Shown here: piece by piece, positions 1-11,629 of the stretch | Layout of the letters: each line of letters opens with the position of its first letter | Numbering within the stretch: the stretch's first letter is position 1 | Assembly (NCBI GenBank): GCA_943736015.1 | Contig: OX031064.1 | Coordinates: 39,421,361 to 39,485,360 of the forward strand | DNA from: Tridacna crocea | Lineage: Eukaryota > Mollusca > Bivalvia > Cardiida > Cardiidae | DNA: 64,000 bases | Direction: 5' to 3' | The notes under the pieces: generated by a model | Databases searched by the model: none | What the model was told of the DNA's origin: nothing | Seen by the model: only the letters and a program-made list of their open reading frames with translations | Translations under genes and position numbers: made by a program

Positions 1-742
1 AAGTTAATCTATCTAAGATAAGATATATCCGCATGTACATTATTGATGCTATGAACTTAACTTAACTTAACTAAAGACATTGTCCGTATCGTTATTTACG
101 CCAGAAAGTGACCGTTATCCCTCAGGAAAACATTGAATAAAGATTTGAGAATGCGCTTACATGTATGTAAAAGTCGATTTTGCATGTTTTCCTTAGCAAC
201 AGATTCTTTTTTTTTTTTCTTCGCTGGTTGTTTGCCCAATGTATATACCTCTATTACAAAAGACAAAAGAAATTATAAACAAATCAAGACGCACTCCGAA
301 AGGAACTGCATTCAGTTTCTGATCAAGATGACTTAAAAGATTACGTGTTTAAATACTCGATTAGAGCTTTCTTATGTTTATTGCAAGAAAAACCAAACGG
401 GATCTGGGCCTTTCTTAAGAGTATTTGCGGTCTAAGTCTTAAGAAATTTCTACAACTGAAAATAATACAACATCTGATTTGCTAAAGCAAGCCAAGTTTA
501 TTGCAAATTTTGGTCCGTATTCACCAATCATTCTTAAGAATATTTGTTGTCTAATTTTTCGAGAAATTTTTAAACCAAGTTTATTGCAAGAAAAGAAATC
601 TTTGCCCGTATTCACCAACCATTGTTTAGAATATTCGTTGTCTAAATCTCAAAAAAATTATACAACTGGAAGTAACACAACTTCTGATTGGCTAAACCAT
701 CTTAAGAATGATTGTGAATACCGACGCTATATATATACTTAC

Positions 743-828
743 TTCCCCTTGGAGAGGCAAGAGCCACACTGACAATAAGTGCAAAAACGGCCAAAACTTT
801 CATGGTAGAGTCTTTTTGTCTTCTCACT
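743..828 (-). CDS. Signal-peptide exon (exon 2) of gene copy A
   Basis: On the minus strand an acceptor (TTTGTTAACAG) precedes 25 bases of 5' UTR and an ATG at 803. The exon encodes MKVLAVFALIVSVALA, then SPRG, and ends at a consensus donor (GTAAGT, 742-737) after 20 codons plus one base (phase 1). The peptide has a Lys after Met, a hydrophobic core and an AxA-type cleavage site, so the product should be secreted. Exon length (61 coding bases), phase and sequence match copy B at 37,495-37,581, with Val-to-Phe and Ser-to-Thr differences plus silent ones. The downstream exons would lie left of base 1 and cannot be seen. By analogy with copy B they should encode a Gly/Tyr-rich shell-matrix-type protein. 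It was missed as an open frame because it is only 20 codons long. Confidence 0.8.
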
Positions 829-1629
829 CTGTTAACAAATAAACAATTCTATATCCTTAATAACGAATTAACAAAAGTTCTAGAGGAGTTGAAGTCATTT
901 AGTCAAGTTCCTGACGGATATTCTACATTACAACGGCAGCCCACGTAAGGACCACTGGTGCCCTAAAATAGATAATCAGTCTACGTACACATTGTGTAGA
1001 GAAATCGTTGAAACAAATGATAGAAATAAGAAATGAGCCATGCTATTGGAAAAGGAGTTAAATGCATCTCTGACACGTATTATAGACAGCAAGACATCAC
1101 ATAATTATGACCCAAATTTCCATTTTCTTTGACAAAGATGTAAATCCAGAGCTAGAACGGTCCATTGCCATGCATAACACTTCTGATTAGCTAGACGTAT
1201 CTACCCAGGTCAAGCTACTCGGTCAGGTTGACTTCGACTTTTAGTTTTTGCAAGTGCATTAGGAACCCTTTCCACAGAGCATGAATAAAACAGACCTTGT
1301 CCGTATCGTAATGGAGATTACTTTCTTCTTTTCTTTCACCACGGAGCTGAATTGAACTCCCTTTTCTCCGGAGTTACGCTCATATTAAAGAAAAGTTATA
1401 TCGTCGGTTTGATTAAAAAATCTCGTAACTATACAGCTTGTTTCAAGCTGTAATTGCGACGTTTTTGAAGTAGATCGACGATATCAAACAGTGAAAACCT
1501 ACATGTAAATGATTCGTTTTTTAAAATTATTTTCGTTTGAGAAAACGAAATAAAGAAATGAATGATTAACTAGGAAAAAAAAGCTATCCAGATGTCTTCC
1601 ACCTTTTTGGTGTCAGAAGGATTGGTATG

Positions 1630-2790
1630 TGACCAAGGAAATTTCCAATTAACTAAATGGTCATTTTTGTCTAACGGTTTAGAGTTATAGAGCAGACACG
1701 AAACGAGAAAGGAAAATAATGAAAGGGAAATAACTCAAAAATATACAAACCAGAGTTATGCTTCTTGTGCATGATCCTTTGTGTCATGGTGCTTAACAAA
1801 AATGTAAAGTTGCTAAACAAAAGTATGAAATTTTATCAAAATTTTTTGAAAAGGTTTTCGAATTATGGAGCAGACAAGACGGAAAATAATGAAAGGGAAA
1901 TAGCAGAAAAATATACAAGCCAGAGTTATGGTTCTTGTGCATGCCACTTTGACCCATTGTTCTTTACAAATGTCTGAAGTTCTACCAAAATATCTCAAAA
2001 GGTTTTTGAGTTATAGAGCGGATACGATTTGTGATGGAAAATAATGAAATGGGAAAAACTCAAAACATAAACTAGCCATAGTCATGGTTCTCGTGCATGA
2101 CACTTTGTCTCATAGTGCTTTACAAATGCTTTAAAGATTTGTTGTTCTCCTGTATTTAAAAACTGCAGCATATGACTCTTTTCCCAAAAAAAGTGGACAA
2201 ATTGAAACATGCATCTTTAAAAGTGCACTTGAGTTCAGCATATGTTAAAAGGGCTGTAATTCAGGCTGCGTATGTATTGGGGCAAATGTACCATACCATA
2301 CAGGACATACCCATTCGTTCAAATACGGGTTAGACTATGGAAGATGGCTTGTGAAACTTGTGTAAAGTTGATTTCGGTCGCTTTTAAGTTTGGATACTGT
2401 GTCCGTGTCCAAGGCCGTCTTTATTATGCCGCGGCGCATTACATATAAATTGCAAAAGAGTTCAAATCTAAAATAGTATGCCTATAGAAATGGAATTTTA
2501 CTGTGCTATCTCATGACCCATTGCTCTTTACAAATGTCTGAAGTTCTACCAAAATATCTCAAAAGGTTTTTGAGTTATAGAGCGGATATGATTTGTGATG
2601 GAAAATAATGAAATGGGAAAAACTCAAACATAAACTAGCCATAGTCATGGTTCTCGTGCATGACACTTTGTCTCATAGTGCTTTACAAATGCTTTAAGTT
2701 TTATCAAAATATCTCAAAAGGTTTTTGAGTTTTAGACCGGACACGATTTGTGTCATACAGACAGACGAACGGACGGACAGACGAACCAAC
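1630..2790. repeat. Tandem block of ~180-bp units
   Basis: Units recur with the words GTTTTATCAAAATATCTCAAAAGG, GAGTTATAGAGC and GTTCTCGTGCATGA (each given in part), spaced roughly 150-180 bp. The block ends in a GACGGACAGACGAAC run followed by an (ATA)n tract at 2,825-2,857. An equivalent but shorter block is in copy B (38,390-39,025). Two neighbouring units (1,957-2,128 and 2,518-2,690) are almost identical and bracket an inserted fragment. Confidence 0.75.
2128..2515. mobile_element. Inserted composite repeat fragment
   Basis: The part from about 2,133 to 2,445 matches 19,070-19,385 closely (AGATTTGTTGTTCTCCTG at the start, GCCGCGGCGCATT at the end). The next 70 bases (2,443-2,513, AAATTGCAAAAGAGTTC) match 9,433-9,502 instead. 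The whole is absent from copy B, so it arrived after the duplication. No terminal repeats or target duplication are clear. Confidence 0.6.
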
Positions 2791-4199
2791 GGGAAAAAAA
2801 CATTATGTCTGACGTGCGAAGACATAATAATAATAATAATGATAATAATAATAATAAATTGCACCCGAATGGACAAGGTTGTACAGTATGAAAGATCCAA
2901 GATAAAATTGTATGTTCCATGCAGGTTGATAGCAATAGCGCACTGTTTCATGGTTATAAATGGTATAACTATTTAAAAATCAGAAATCTGCACACCTCAT
3001 ATTTTGTGTTGAATATATCCAGTACAGTGAAGAACTGCTTGCTATTATCTAGATCTACATCAATAACAAAACAGTGGTCAAGAACTTGATGAAATTTACA
3101 ATCGACAAACAAGTCATTCAGACCTTATCTGGTTTTGGCCAATCGTTTGGTTCAAGTTTTGTTTAATCCATCGCTAGAGGAATGATTAAAACTTGGACCC
3201 GATTTTTCCATCATTTAACTCTACACAGACACAAGCCTTTTCAGTTGACAGATCATATTTTCTATTTTAAATCAATGTATCTGTCTTCAAAGGAAAGAAA
3301 ACAATTTAGGGAGAGGGAGAAAATGTTGGTTAGCCGAGTTTTTTCCTCTTCGCATAGTGTTTTTGAATACGTCATTTTCATCGTAACTGTGTATGTGTAG
3401 GTTACATACATGTATATATACCCTGTATATATTACTCTTGTGGCCAAAAAAATCACATTTTTTATCTCCACTGTATTATGTATATATTATGTTTGTCTGT
3501 TTAATGTACCCATATGTTTTCTTTGAACAATCTTTATTTATGTCGATAAAAGTCATACAAAGATCATATTTACTGTATTATTCAACCTGACTGTATAATC
3601 CAGTTTTAGCTTCGGAAAATAGAGTTGGAACAGCAATAACGTTAAAAGATCTCTCTAGGCAAAAGTACCTATGATTAAATTATCTGCATTTTCTTACTGA
3701 AATACAAAACAATGATAATAAAATTTTCTACTATACCATGTTATTGAAAGTATTCAGTAATATTTAGCTTTCGCTTTTAAAAAAGATGGATTAGGCTAAG
3801 CAATTTACGTCCAAGTGACCCAGTACGTTCTGATTTGTGAGCCATATTTCTATCAAATATCAGAAAAAAGAAACTAAAACCCTAACGTGATTTTTCTGTT
3901 CCTCTGTCTTCTTTATTTCCCCCCAAACTTATAAGGATCGGTTGAACCTTGTGGCAAGTACAATCCAAACTTGTGCTGTATTCTTTATGGCCCGGGAAGA
4001 GCTAGTAGATTGTTTTTTTTTTATTTATTGCCTGAGCTGAAGTGGTAAATTACTGCATCATCAATTTACTGCCATTTCATGGAACAATGGCCGACATAAA
4101 TTCAAACAAGCCATGTTGGAATTGAATCATACTTTAAAGCTTTAAAACGAAATATTCAGTAGGGAAGATTACCTTTTTTTTTAAAGTTACACGTTTCAG

Positions 4200-4560
4200 A
4201 TAGCCTAGTCACATAAATAGAAGATATTTGTTTCATTCTCTTAAACCCTTTCTTGATGAACTTAACCAATATACAATTCTTTTCCCGTGCCGTGGTGTTA
4301 CCCTCTGCACTGCAACGCATTACAATATTACGTCAAGGTCGAGAAAAAGAAGCTTTATATGTCCATCTGGTTTTGAAGCACGCTCATTTTACCTATGTAA
4401 TTAGTGCACGGGAAGAACTGTTTCCGCCTTCAATTGAAGAGTTATAATATATACATCGGCATTTTAACCGGTCGTAACCATGAAATGTCAAAAAATATTT
4501 CACCGATATTTCTTGATAACGTACCGGAAAGCATGAATTAATTATTACTATTTCTAATAG
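4200..4560. mobile_element. MITE relic, ortholog of 40,375-40,800
   Basis: It is related to the fuller copy at 25,500-25,798: both end near GGAAAGCATGAA and share the run ACGCATTACAATATTACGTC. It is present at the same place in both duplicons, so this insertion predates the duplication. Confidence 0.6.
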
Positions 4561-4756
4561 TACATTTTAACACTATCTATGATACAACACATTGGCTAAA
4601 AAGGGATGTTGGCTCTATAGTTGAAGATGCTTGTCAAACAACGAAAACCAATAGGCTCCTTCAGATTTGTATCAAACTAGTTGCATAGGTTCTAGTCATG
4701 GGTTCTCCTATAATCTGATGTTATAATTATCCAATTACATTTCTTTTCTTATTTTA

Positions 4757-4779
4757 TACACACACGCACACACACACAC
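4757..4779. repeat. CA microsatellite
   Basis: A short (AC)n run. An expanded C-tract plus (AC)n run sits at the orthologous place in copy B (41,034-41,062). Confidence 0.8.
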
Positions 4780-5384
4780 CGAATAAAATACAATTTAGAA
4801 GAAGTCACAGACATTGGTTGTTGAAGCAGTTATATTGTTGTCTTTGTGTGTGCTTCTGACTACACTTTTCTTAGAAACATCAAATTCCACACTTTAAAGT
4901 TCCCCAAATTCTCATTTTAATCAAACATATCTAATGGATTTAAATCATAAAGTAAGCAATACCTTTAGTCCAAATGAGAGTGAACAGAAGTTTCAAATTC
5001 GTTACTGGAAGTGAGTCTTGGCCGGGAGAAAGATAATCCAGGACAAAACTATAATCAAGTTTACCGCTAGAGTTATTTGCATAACCCTTAAATAATTAGA
5101 AGTTATGAAACCACAATATAAAAATAATGAAAATACGAAAGATGAAGTACCAAAAACAAATCGTTGAAATTACAATATTATATGAAGTATCAAATCGAAT
5201 CGTTGGTTACAATATTATGTGAACTAAATGAGTCTAAAATGATACATTTTAATCATATTAGTCGCGATAATTATATCGTTGCTTTAAGTTTTAACAGTAT
5301 TATAGTTCATATTTCCTTAAGAAAGTGCCAATAATTGTCGACAACGAAGAGGAAGTTTTCAAACTGTGAAATAAAAGTCAAACA

Positions 5385-5448
5385 ACTTACCAGTCCTGGG
5401 CAGGGGCAATGGTCACGATTGACAATGACTTCTGCACCAGTTTATATA
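5385..5448 (-). promoter_or_regulatory. TATA box, non-coding exon 1 and donor of gene copy A
   Basis: TATATAAA lies on the minus strand at 5,448-5,441. About 50 bases downstream is CTGCCCAGGACTG followed by the strong donor GTAAGT (5,390-5,385). Transcription would be expected to start near 5,415, about 25-30 bases below the TATA box, giving a very short 5' UTR exon that ends at 5,391. TATA box, spacing and donor are all kept in copy B (41,655-41,719), while flanking sequence has diverged. That conservation is the main support. Intron 1 would run from 5,390 to 829. Confidence 0.7.
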
Positions 5449-5525
5449 GCATATAAGGAGCATCAAAAAGGATTGTAAAACACAAAAAATGTGCGTAGAA
5501 TAGATAATAACCGATTGAAAGCAAA

Positions 5526-7050
5526 GAACTGAAAGTCCTGAAAAGAATATTTGTGGAACAGTTTTAAGCTATGATAAGATGTACTGATTAAAAAAAACTA
5601 TCACACGTAATACATGTATAGTGTGAAAGTGATAAGTAGACTAAGCAAGGACAATGGGGGAAAGTTATTCTACCAAGTATGCTGCGCAGCAATTTTATTT
5701 TGCTACTTATTAGAGTAGTAATTTGATACAACGATTTGACGTGTTTTTATGATAGTATTGTATTTTGCACTTTAAACACGCATAGGACTGTATATAGTGT
5801 TTCAAAAAAGTGAGGTTGGGGTGTACCAGCTAAAAGTTAAAGTAAAATAGTAAGTTTGCAAGCATGTCTCCATGACAGTATCTGGTTTAGGTCAAACCGA
5901 TAACATTGTACAGTCTTAAAAAATATATATATCTTTTAAGGCTAATATCAGCATAAAACGAGCCAGTTTGAGAGCTAATCATTGCTCTTTGTAAAAGAAT
6001 AATGTTTTATTTATGCTTGCTTTTTTCGCCAGAATTCTAAGGTCTTTCCAAAAAAATAAAATTCATACAAACACTTATTTTTTGTAGCAGAATGGTGTAG
6101 TGTAGCTGCAAGTAAAAACTATGATTAAATAATAATTCTGTTAAAACAAAGTATTAAGGTTTACAAATGTGAATATCGTTTTAGCAAAAATGGACAAATT
6201 TGATCAAAGCTACTTATACATGTATTCAACATGAAAATTTTGTACCTTCTTGTTGAACCCTTTTCCAGAGGACAAAATCTTTCACTCCCCTCCCCCCGAA
6301 AAAAAAAAAACTTTTCAGATTTTCATACTTTCACCAAACTCAAAAAAATGACTTATCACTGAGTTCTAGCGGCAAAATCATTAGTAAAGAAGAAAGACAA
6401 GATTCAGAAAAAATGGTATTTACTTAATATGTTACATAGACTCTATGGTATTATTACATTTCATGCTACATATCTTGAAAGTCGTGTGGAAATGGTACAT
6501 TATTAATAAAAACACCGGCGACAAGGATTAATATTCAAATTAATATCAAGGCATCATACCTGGTGTGAAAAAAATAAACAGAGTAACCCGTTGCTATGTT
6601 ACAATTCAATGATAAATTTTACTTATCTAACTGTTCACTTTATATGCAAAGAAATACACATGTTGTAGTACTTATTGGCCTTTTACCAAAAGAAAAATTG
6701 GCACTAAATAATTCCCTTTTTGGGGTGTTAACAAACATTCCCATAAAAATGGCCCAGATTATGTGGTTTGCATTGGTAAAGGGTAGAAAAGAAACTGGAA
6801 GAAAAAATGAAAAGAAATACTGATGTCTTGCCATTCAACATTTTTTTCATAATCCATTTCACACAGAACTCATAAAATATAGGGTTTATTTTGTGGTTGA
6901 CGGTTAAAAAAAGAGGAATCCTCAAAAAGTTCTCACAATTTGACTGTGTATGGTACAGAATTCATTGCTAAAAAATAGGCCTTATGGACAAACCATTATG
7001 CATTCTGAATACTGATTACATGAATCTGTAACAGTTCTGTTAAATAGCCT
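5526..7050. other. No gene seen
   Basis: AT-rich sequence upstream of gene copy A. It contains homopolymer runs (A-tract at 6,300) and frames below 80 codons without recognisable domains. I see no splice-supported exon. Confidence 0.5.
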
Positions 7051-7054
7051 CCCA

Positions 7055-7125
7055 AGACTAGGATTGAATCCAGAACTTTCATGTCCTAAGGCAAATGCTC
7101 TACCATATTGCTATAAAAACTAACT
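7055..7125 (-). mobile_element. tRNA-derived SINE head fragment
   Basis: On the minus strand an A-box-like TATGGTAGAGCATTTGCC is followed about 30 bases later by a B-box-like GGATTCAATCC. This is the internal RNA polymerase III promoter layout of tRNA-derived SINEs. No cloverleaf can be folded with confidence. Confidence 0.45.
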
Positions 7126-7655
7126 CTAGAGCAAGACAGTATGAGTGTCCCCTTATCGGCCCAAAACAGATGCTATTCCATCATACCAATCTGTGGGATA
7201 AACCAGTATATCCATGTCAGGTTTCTTTTGCATTTGACAACTGGATCTGAGGAAAATGTTGGTTTGGGGGTTTATTTTTACACTTTACCAAACACTCTGT
7301 TTTAATAACCTTGAAAACAAAAGGAAATTGAAAGTATTCTAGTATGCAGTATCCGCAGATGCATTTAAAAAGCCCAAAACTTGTTATATGGGAGAAAGAA
7401 TGAATAACGAAATGAAATGGCATCCATTTGTTTACCATGTTTGATTAAACCAAAAAGTAACTAATGCGCAGATTGTGGACATAGACTAATCTATAGTTAC
7501 AATATTACAAAAATTAACTTCCCTCTAAATGTGGATCTTGGGTCCTGCATGACTCACTAGTAATGAGCAGGATTTGTTAGCTGATGGTCTAGGTTCCAGC
7601 CTTACTGAGCGTTGTATGTTTTACTATGGGAGTGTCCTTTGAACAGGAACCCTAC

Positions 7656-7712
7656 CCTAGCCACCATTAATACCACCTCCACCTCCATAGCCACCATAAA
7701 TACTACCTATAT
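7656..7712 (-). pseudogene. Fragment of the Gly/Tyr-rich repeat exon
   Basis: On the minus strand, directly after an acceptor-like ATGTCCAG, the reading is IGSIYGGYGGGGGINGG and then a stop. Taken after the acceptor with two leading bases, this is the same phase (1) as exon 3 of gene copy B, and the IYGGYGG unit is the same. The fragment is only about 57 bases and lies between the two gene copies, upstream of copy A's promoter. It is best read as a relic of a third, lost copy. A chance resemblance is unlikely given the coding match in both phase and word. Confidence 0.6.
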
Positions 7713-7959
7713 CTGGACATACAAAATTAAGCTAGTAGTAGCATTTATATGACAGAAATAATTTTGAAAGCAACATTAAACACCTTTCAACTCGTCAATG
7801 TGGATCTAAAATTGGCCTACAAGGGAAACCTTTATCTAACATATTTCTAAGCCTTACAAGATGTAGCTCTTACATGTTTGAAAACATCGGTAGACAAACA
7901 GAATTGTCATTCTTTTCATTCTTACTAAAGTCATTTTCCCCGTTCCATAACACCATTAA

Positions 7960-8107
7960 AGATAATAATAATAATAATAATAATAATAATATCTTTATTT
8001 AGTGAAGGTTAAAACATTAAGACATATTTCAAAGTCTTTTTTACAATGTTGCCTTCAAGATGGGTGGAACAACGATAGGAAAAACCATAATAATTAGGAG
8101 AACAATA

Positions 8108-8139
<32 letters not shown>

Positions 8140-9094
8140 GATAATAACAATGATGATTATGATGATTGGTGATACTGATGATTGTGGTGTTTGAAAATAA
8201 AAAGAAGATAAATTCATGGCAAAATGATGTATGTTGGAATAATGAGTTATACGGACAGACACACGTTTTTATTTTTGTACAGATGTATAATTACGTAGCT
8301 ATAATGAGGACTGTACGTTCAATAAATGTTGATTGAACTGTTTTTTGAAGCTTATTATTGAATTCGCATCTCTGATGGAAGTAGGAATTTCATTCCACAC
8401 ATCCATGCTGAAATACGAGAATGCCCGTTTCTTGTACGATGTATTGAATCTAGAGTTTACGATGTCACTACGAGCAGATGACCTTAAGTTATAATTTGTG
8501 TTACTGGAAAACGAAATAATGTCACTCATATATCTAGGCGATAGGTTATTACGACATCTGTAAATTAAAACGCCGGTGTGATACTTACATCTGTTATCGT
8601 ATGTTAACCACTTAAGTTGAGAAAAAAGATTTTTCGACGGTGTTCTTGGGGTAACGCCTAGAATAATGCGAGCGATTCTTTTCTGGAGGACGGTTAGCTT
8701 AGCGGATTTACATTTGGTGTTCTTCCACCATACTGTACAACAGTAGTCAAAGATTGGGAGTATGTAAGAGTTATAAAATAACTGTTTCATTTCAAATGTG
8801 AGATACGTGGAAATTCTCTTTAGCAATGTTATCTTACTGTTAATCTTAGATACAGTTTTATCAATATGAAAATTCCAGGATAAATGCTTATCAACATATA
8901 CACCTAATATTTTATGAGATTCAACGTTTTCAATGCAAAAATTATCAATATTTAAATCTAGATTAGTAGACCTTAATTTATATTTAGGTCCTATAAGCAT
9001 ACATTTTGTTTTATTTAGGTTTACAAGCATATTGTTAACAGTGCACCAACTCAGTATACATTCTAGACTATTCTGGAGATCAGCTTGTATTTAC
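7960..9094 (-). mobile_element. 5'-truncated non-LTR retrotransposon (LINE, CR1/L2-like)
   Basis: The minus strand carries the 3' part of a reverse-transcriptase ORF. It opens in frame at about 9,092 (QADLQNSLECILSWCTVNN) and runs without a stop to 8,299. Recognisable blocks are KTKCMLIG, then LGVYVDKHLSWNFHID, IFDYCCTVWW, the thumb-like QKRIARIILG and a tail with FSYFSMDVWNEIPTSIRD, as in bivalve and other invertebrate LINE ORF2 C-termini. The catalytic palm (YxDD) and endonuclease are missing. The 3' end is followed by (ATT)n tracts at 8,108-8,130 and 7,963-7,990, as LINEs with microsatellite tails have. The frame is intact over 260 codons, so the copy is fairly young. Confidence 0.85.
8299..9094 (-). 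CDS. Partial reverse transcriptase (LINE ORF2 C-terminus)
   Basis: About 265 codons, open from the truncation point to a stop near 8,299. The first Met (at 9,030) is internal and not the true start. The product would lack the RT active site, so it cannot work as a polymerase on its own. It marks the element rather than a host gene. Confidence 0.8.
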
Positions 9095-9600
9095 AGAATG
9101 TTTTAACTAAGGTAAGTGCGGCTATAATTATTATCCCATTTTAAAGAATGTTCAGAATACCTTTTACACAGCTTATCCAACTGGCTGAGTTTATTCAGCT
9201 ACATTTAGAATTAAGGGTTTTCAGAAAAAAAAATGGCGATAGTAATTTGGTCTGAAATTAGGCATTTATTAAAAATATTGATAACACATCCTAGGTTTTG
9301 TGAACACGTGACTTCAAATAGATACACTAAATATGATGACTTCATCTTTCTTTTATATAGCATTTAAAACAGTACAAATCTGCTCAGACTATGAGCACAT
9401 CACTTTCAAAACTTTCATGTAGTGGATATAATCATATAAATTGCAAAAGAGTTCAAATCTAAAATAGTATGTCTATAGAAATGGAATATTACTGTGCTAG
9501 GATGTCTGATCTTAATCTCCGTTTGCTACATTACAAGCAAACTGTCCTCATCCTGAGATATAAAGTATGTATTGTTATGAAACTACTATGTGTTAGGTTT

Positions 9601-10722
9601 AAACAAGAGGGCCAAGATGGCCCTGGATCGCTCATCTGAATTTTCGAGATGTCCATAGCCTATTTCTTTTTGAGGTATTAAAACATTGGAACCAAAATTA
9701 CAATTTTGCCAAGCAATTTTCAAAAGGTCACCTGTAAAAATCATTTTGAAATCTGACCATCAGTTTCAAAGAAGAATTTTTAAGAATTCTTAAATTTCTG
9801 TATAAGAGCAAGTAGCCCCAATCCACGAGAGCCATGTTTCTTGATGGATCAAAATTATATGAACAGTTTTTGAAAAAGGTCACCCAAGGAACATCCATGT
9901 CAAATTATTTTAAAATCTGACCAGGGGTTTCAGCGAAGACGAATTTTCAAGAATTTCTTCATTTCCATATAGTGCAAGTTGGCCCCAGTCATCAGAGCCA
10001 TGTTTCTTGGTGGATCACAATTTCGTGAACTCTTTTTGAAAAGGGTCACCCGAGGAACACCTCCGTGAAATTATTTCAAAATCTGTCCAACCGTTTCAGA
10101 CAAGAAGAGTTTTCAAGAATTTCCTCATTTCCCTATAGTGCAAGTAGCCCCCATTCGCCAGAGCCATGTTTCTTGACCAATCAAAATTTTGCGAACAATT
10201 TTTGAAAAGGGTCACCCAAAGATCATTCCTGAGAAATTATTTAAAAATCTGACCAGCGGTTTCAGAGAAGAAGAACTTTTAAGAATTTCTTCATTTCTGT
10301 ATGGTGCAAGGACCCCACCTCCCCATTCACCAGAGTCATGTTTCTTGACGGATCAAAATTTCGCGAACACTTTTTGAAAAGGGTCACCCAAGGAACATCT
10401 CTGTGAAATTATTTTTAAATCTGGCCAGCGGTTTCAGAGAAAAAGATTTTTAAAGAATTTCTTAGAAAATTCCATTTGGTTGCCATGGCAACCAGAGTTT
10501 TTGACGGAATCTAATTCTGTGAACATGTTTTAAAGAGGACCTCCCAAGGAATATTCCAGCCAGGTTTGGTCCAAATTGGCCCTGCGGTTTCGGAGGAGTT
10601 GATTTTAAAAAAAATGTTGATGACGCACGACGCACGACGGACGACGCACGACGAACGACGGACGACGGACATCGGGTGATCCTAAAAGCTCCCCTTGAGC
10701 ACGTTGTGCGCAGGTGAGCTAA
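9601..10722 (+). mobile_element. HINE/pearl-like element 1 (Helitron-related), plus orientation
   Basis: It starts with ACAAGAGGGCCAAGATGGCCC and CGCTCATCTGA, and ends with a hairpin (GCTCCCCTTGAGCAC...GGTGAGC) followed by CTAA, matching the CTRR end expected for Helitrons. The body has five or six diverged monomers of about 165 bp, recognisable by GGTCACCCAAGGAACAT near 9,880, 10,046, 10,211 and 10,381. Pearl elements of oysters and Helentron-derived HINEs with ~160-170-bp core repeats are known in bivalves. The match here is by structure, not by database search. No ORF of its own. Confidence 0.65.
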
Positions 10723-11629
10723 AAAAACACACACACAGGAGTCCTCTATGAAAAATTGAAACAGTAGTATTTTGTGTGCAAATTCTTACTAAAAATTACC
10801 TTCTATTTTCCATGACTCTAACATCCAGATATCCCATCAAGGGTTCCTCCTTATTACTGTACACCTTGAAACTGCATGTACTTATTTCAAAATGAAATAA
10901 AACGTTAAACTAGAAGAAATATTAGATAGTTCATATGCAGTTATTTCTTTTTTTCTTTTAAAGGAATGTTCTTGGTTTTAGACCTGAACTTAAGAACTTT
11001 ATGTAATAGTCTGAAAGGTGAAATACTGGTGTATTCAGTATTTTCTAAAACTTAGACCTTGTTTAATACATGAATATTAATGTACCCTCCTTCTGTTACA
11101 TAAATGAAAATTTACCTTGTATCATCATTAAGACGTAAATCAAGAAAATAATGATTTCATGTCAATGAAAGCCCCAACAGCCTCTTCACCAAGCAAAGAA
11201 TTATTATAAAGATATTGATAGTAAATTGTGACACATGTTTTCTTTTCAAAGAGGAGTCTTAAATAAAAAAAAAAGTAGAACAGTGTACTTACGGCGAAGC
11301 AATGTACAGTGTACAACTGAAGGTGCATTTAAAGCTTCGAGATACAGCCGGGAGACTTGATTATGGGATAGATCACTCGAGGTTTGTCACATAATCATAC
11401 CTACAGCATTGGAGCAAGCAAGACCACGTGCTATGAAGGCGTCCTATCCTCAGTCGCATTTCTTTCCTCCTCAGAGTAAGCACACACATACGCACACACA
11501 CACAAAACTGATTTCATTCGCTCTTGCCATTTGTTTCACTTATCAATTCATTAAAAACAGCATCTTCAATTTCTCACAGCGTCAGTATTTTGTGCTAAAA
11601 GAGCTGTCTCAGTACTAGACATTATGTTT
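10723..11629. other. No gene seen
   Basis: AT-rich unique-looking sequence with a short (CA)n run at 11,480-11,506. No recognisable coding or RNA feature. Confidence 0.5.

Larger units (their letters stand above)
1..5525. repeat. Segmental duplication, copy A
   Basis: This stretch is collinear with 36,640-41,790. Shared landmarks, in order, are a stretch with AGTGACCGTTATCCCT near 110 (36,720), the signal-peptide exon (743 vs 37,495), a tandem block (1,630-2,790 vs 38,390-38,960), the words CAGTGAAGAACTGCTTGCT near 3,025 (39,208), a CA microsatellite near 4,755 (41,045) and a TATA box with splice donor (5,385-5,448 vs 41,655-41,719). The copies differ by many substitutions and small indels, so the duplication is not very recent. 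The left end is cut by the window edge. Confidence 0.9.

Noticed and set aside
8041-8262. Poly-Ile minus frame
   Set aside because: An (ATT)n microsatellite at the LINE tail.
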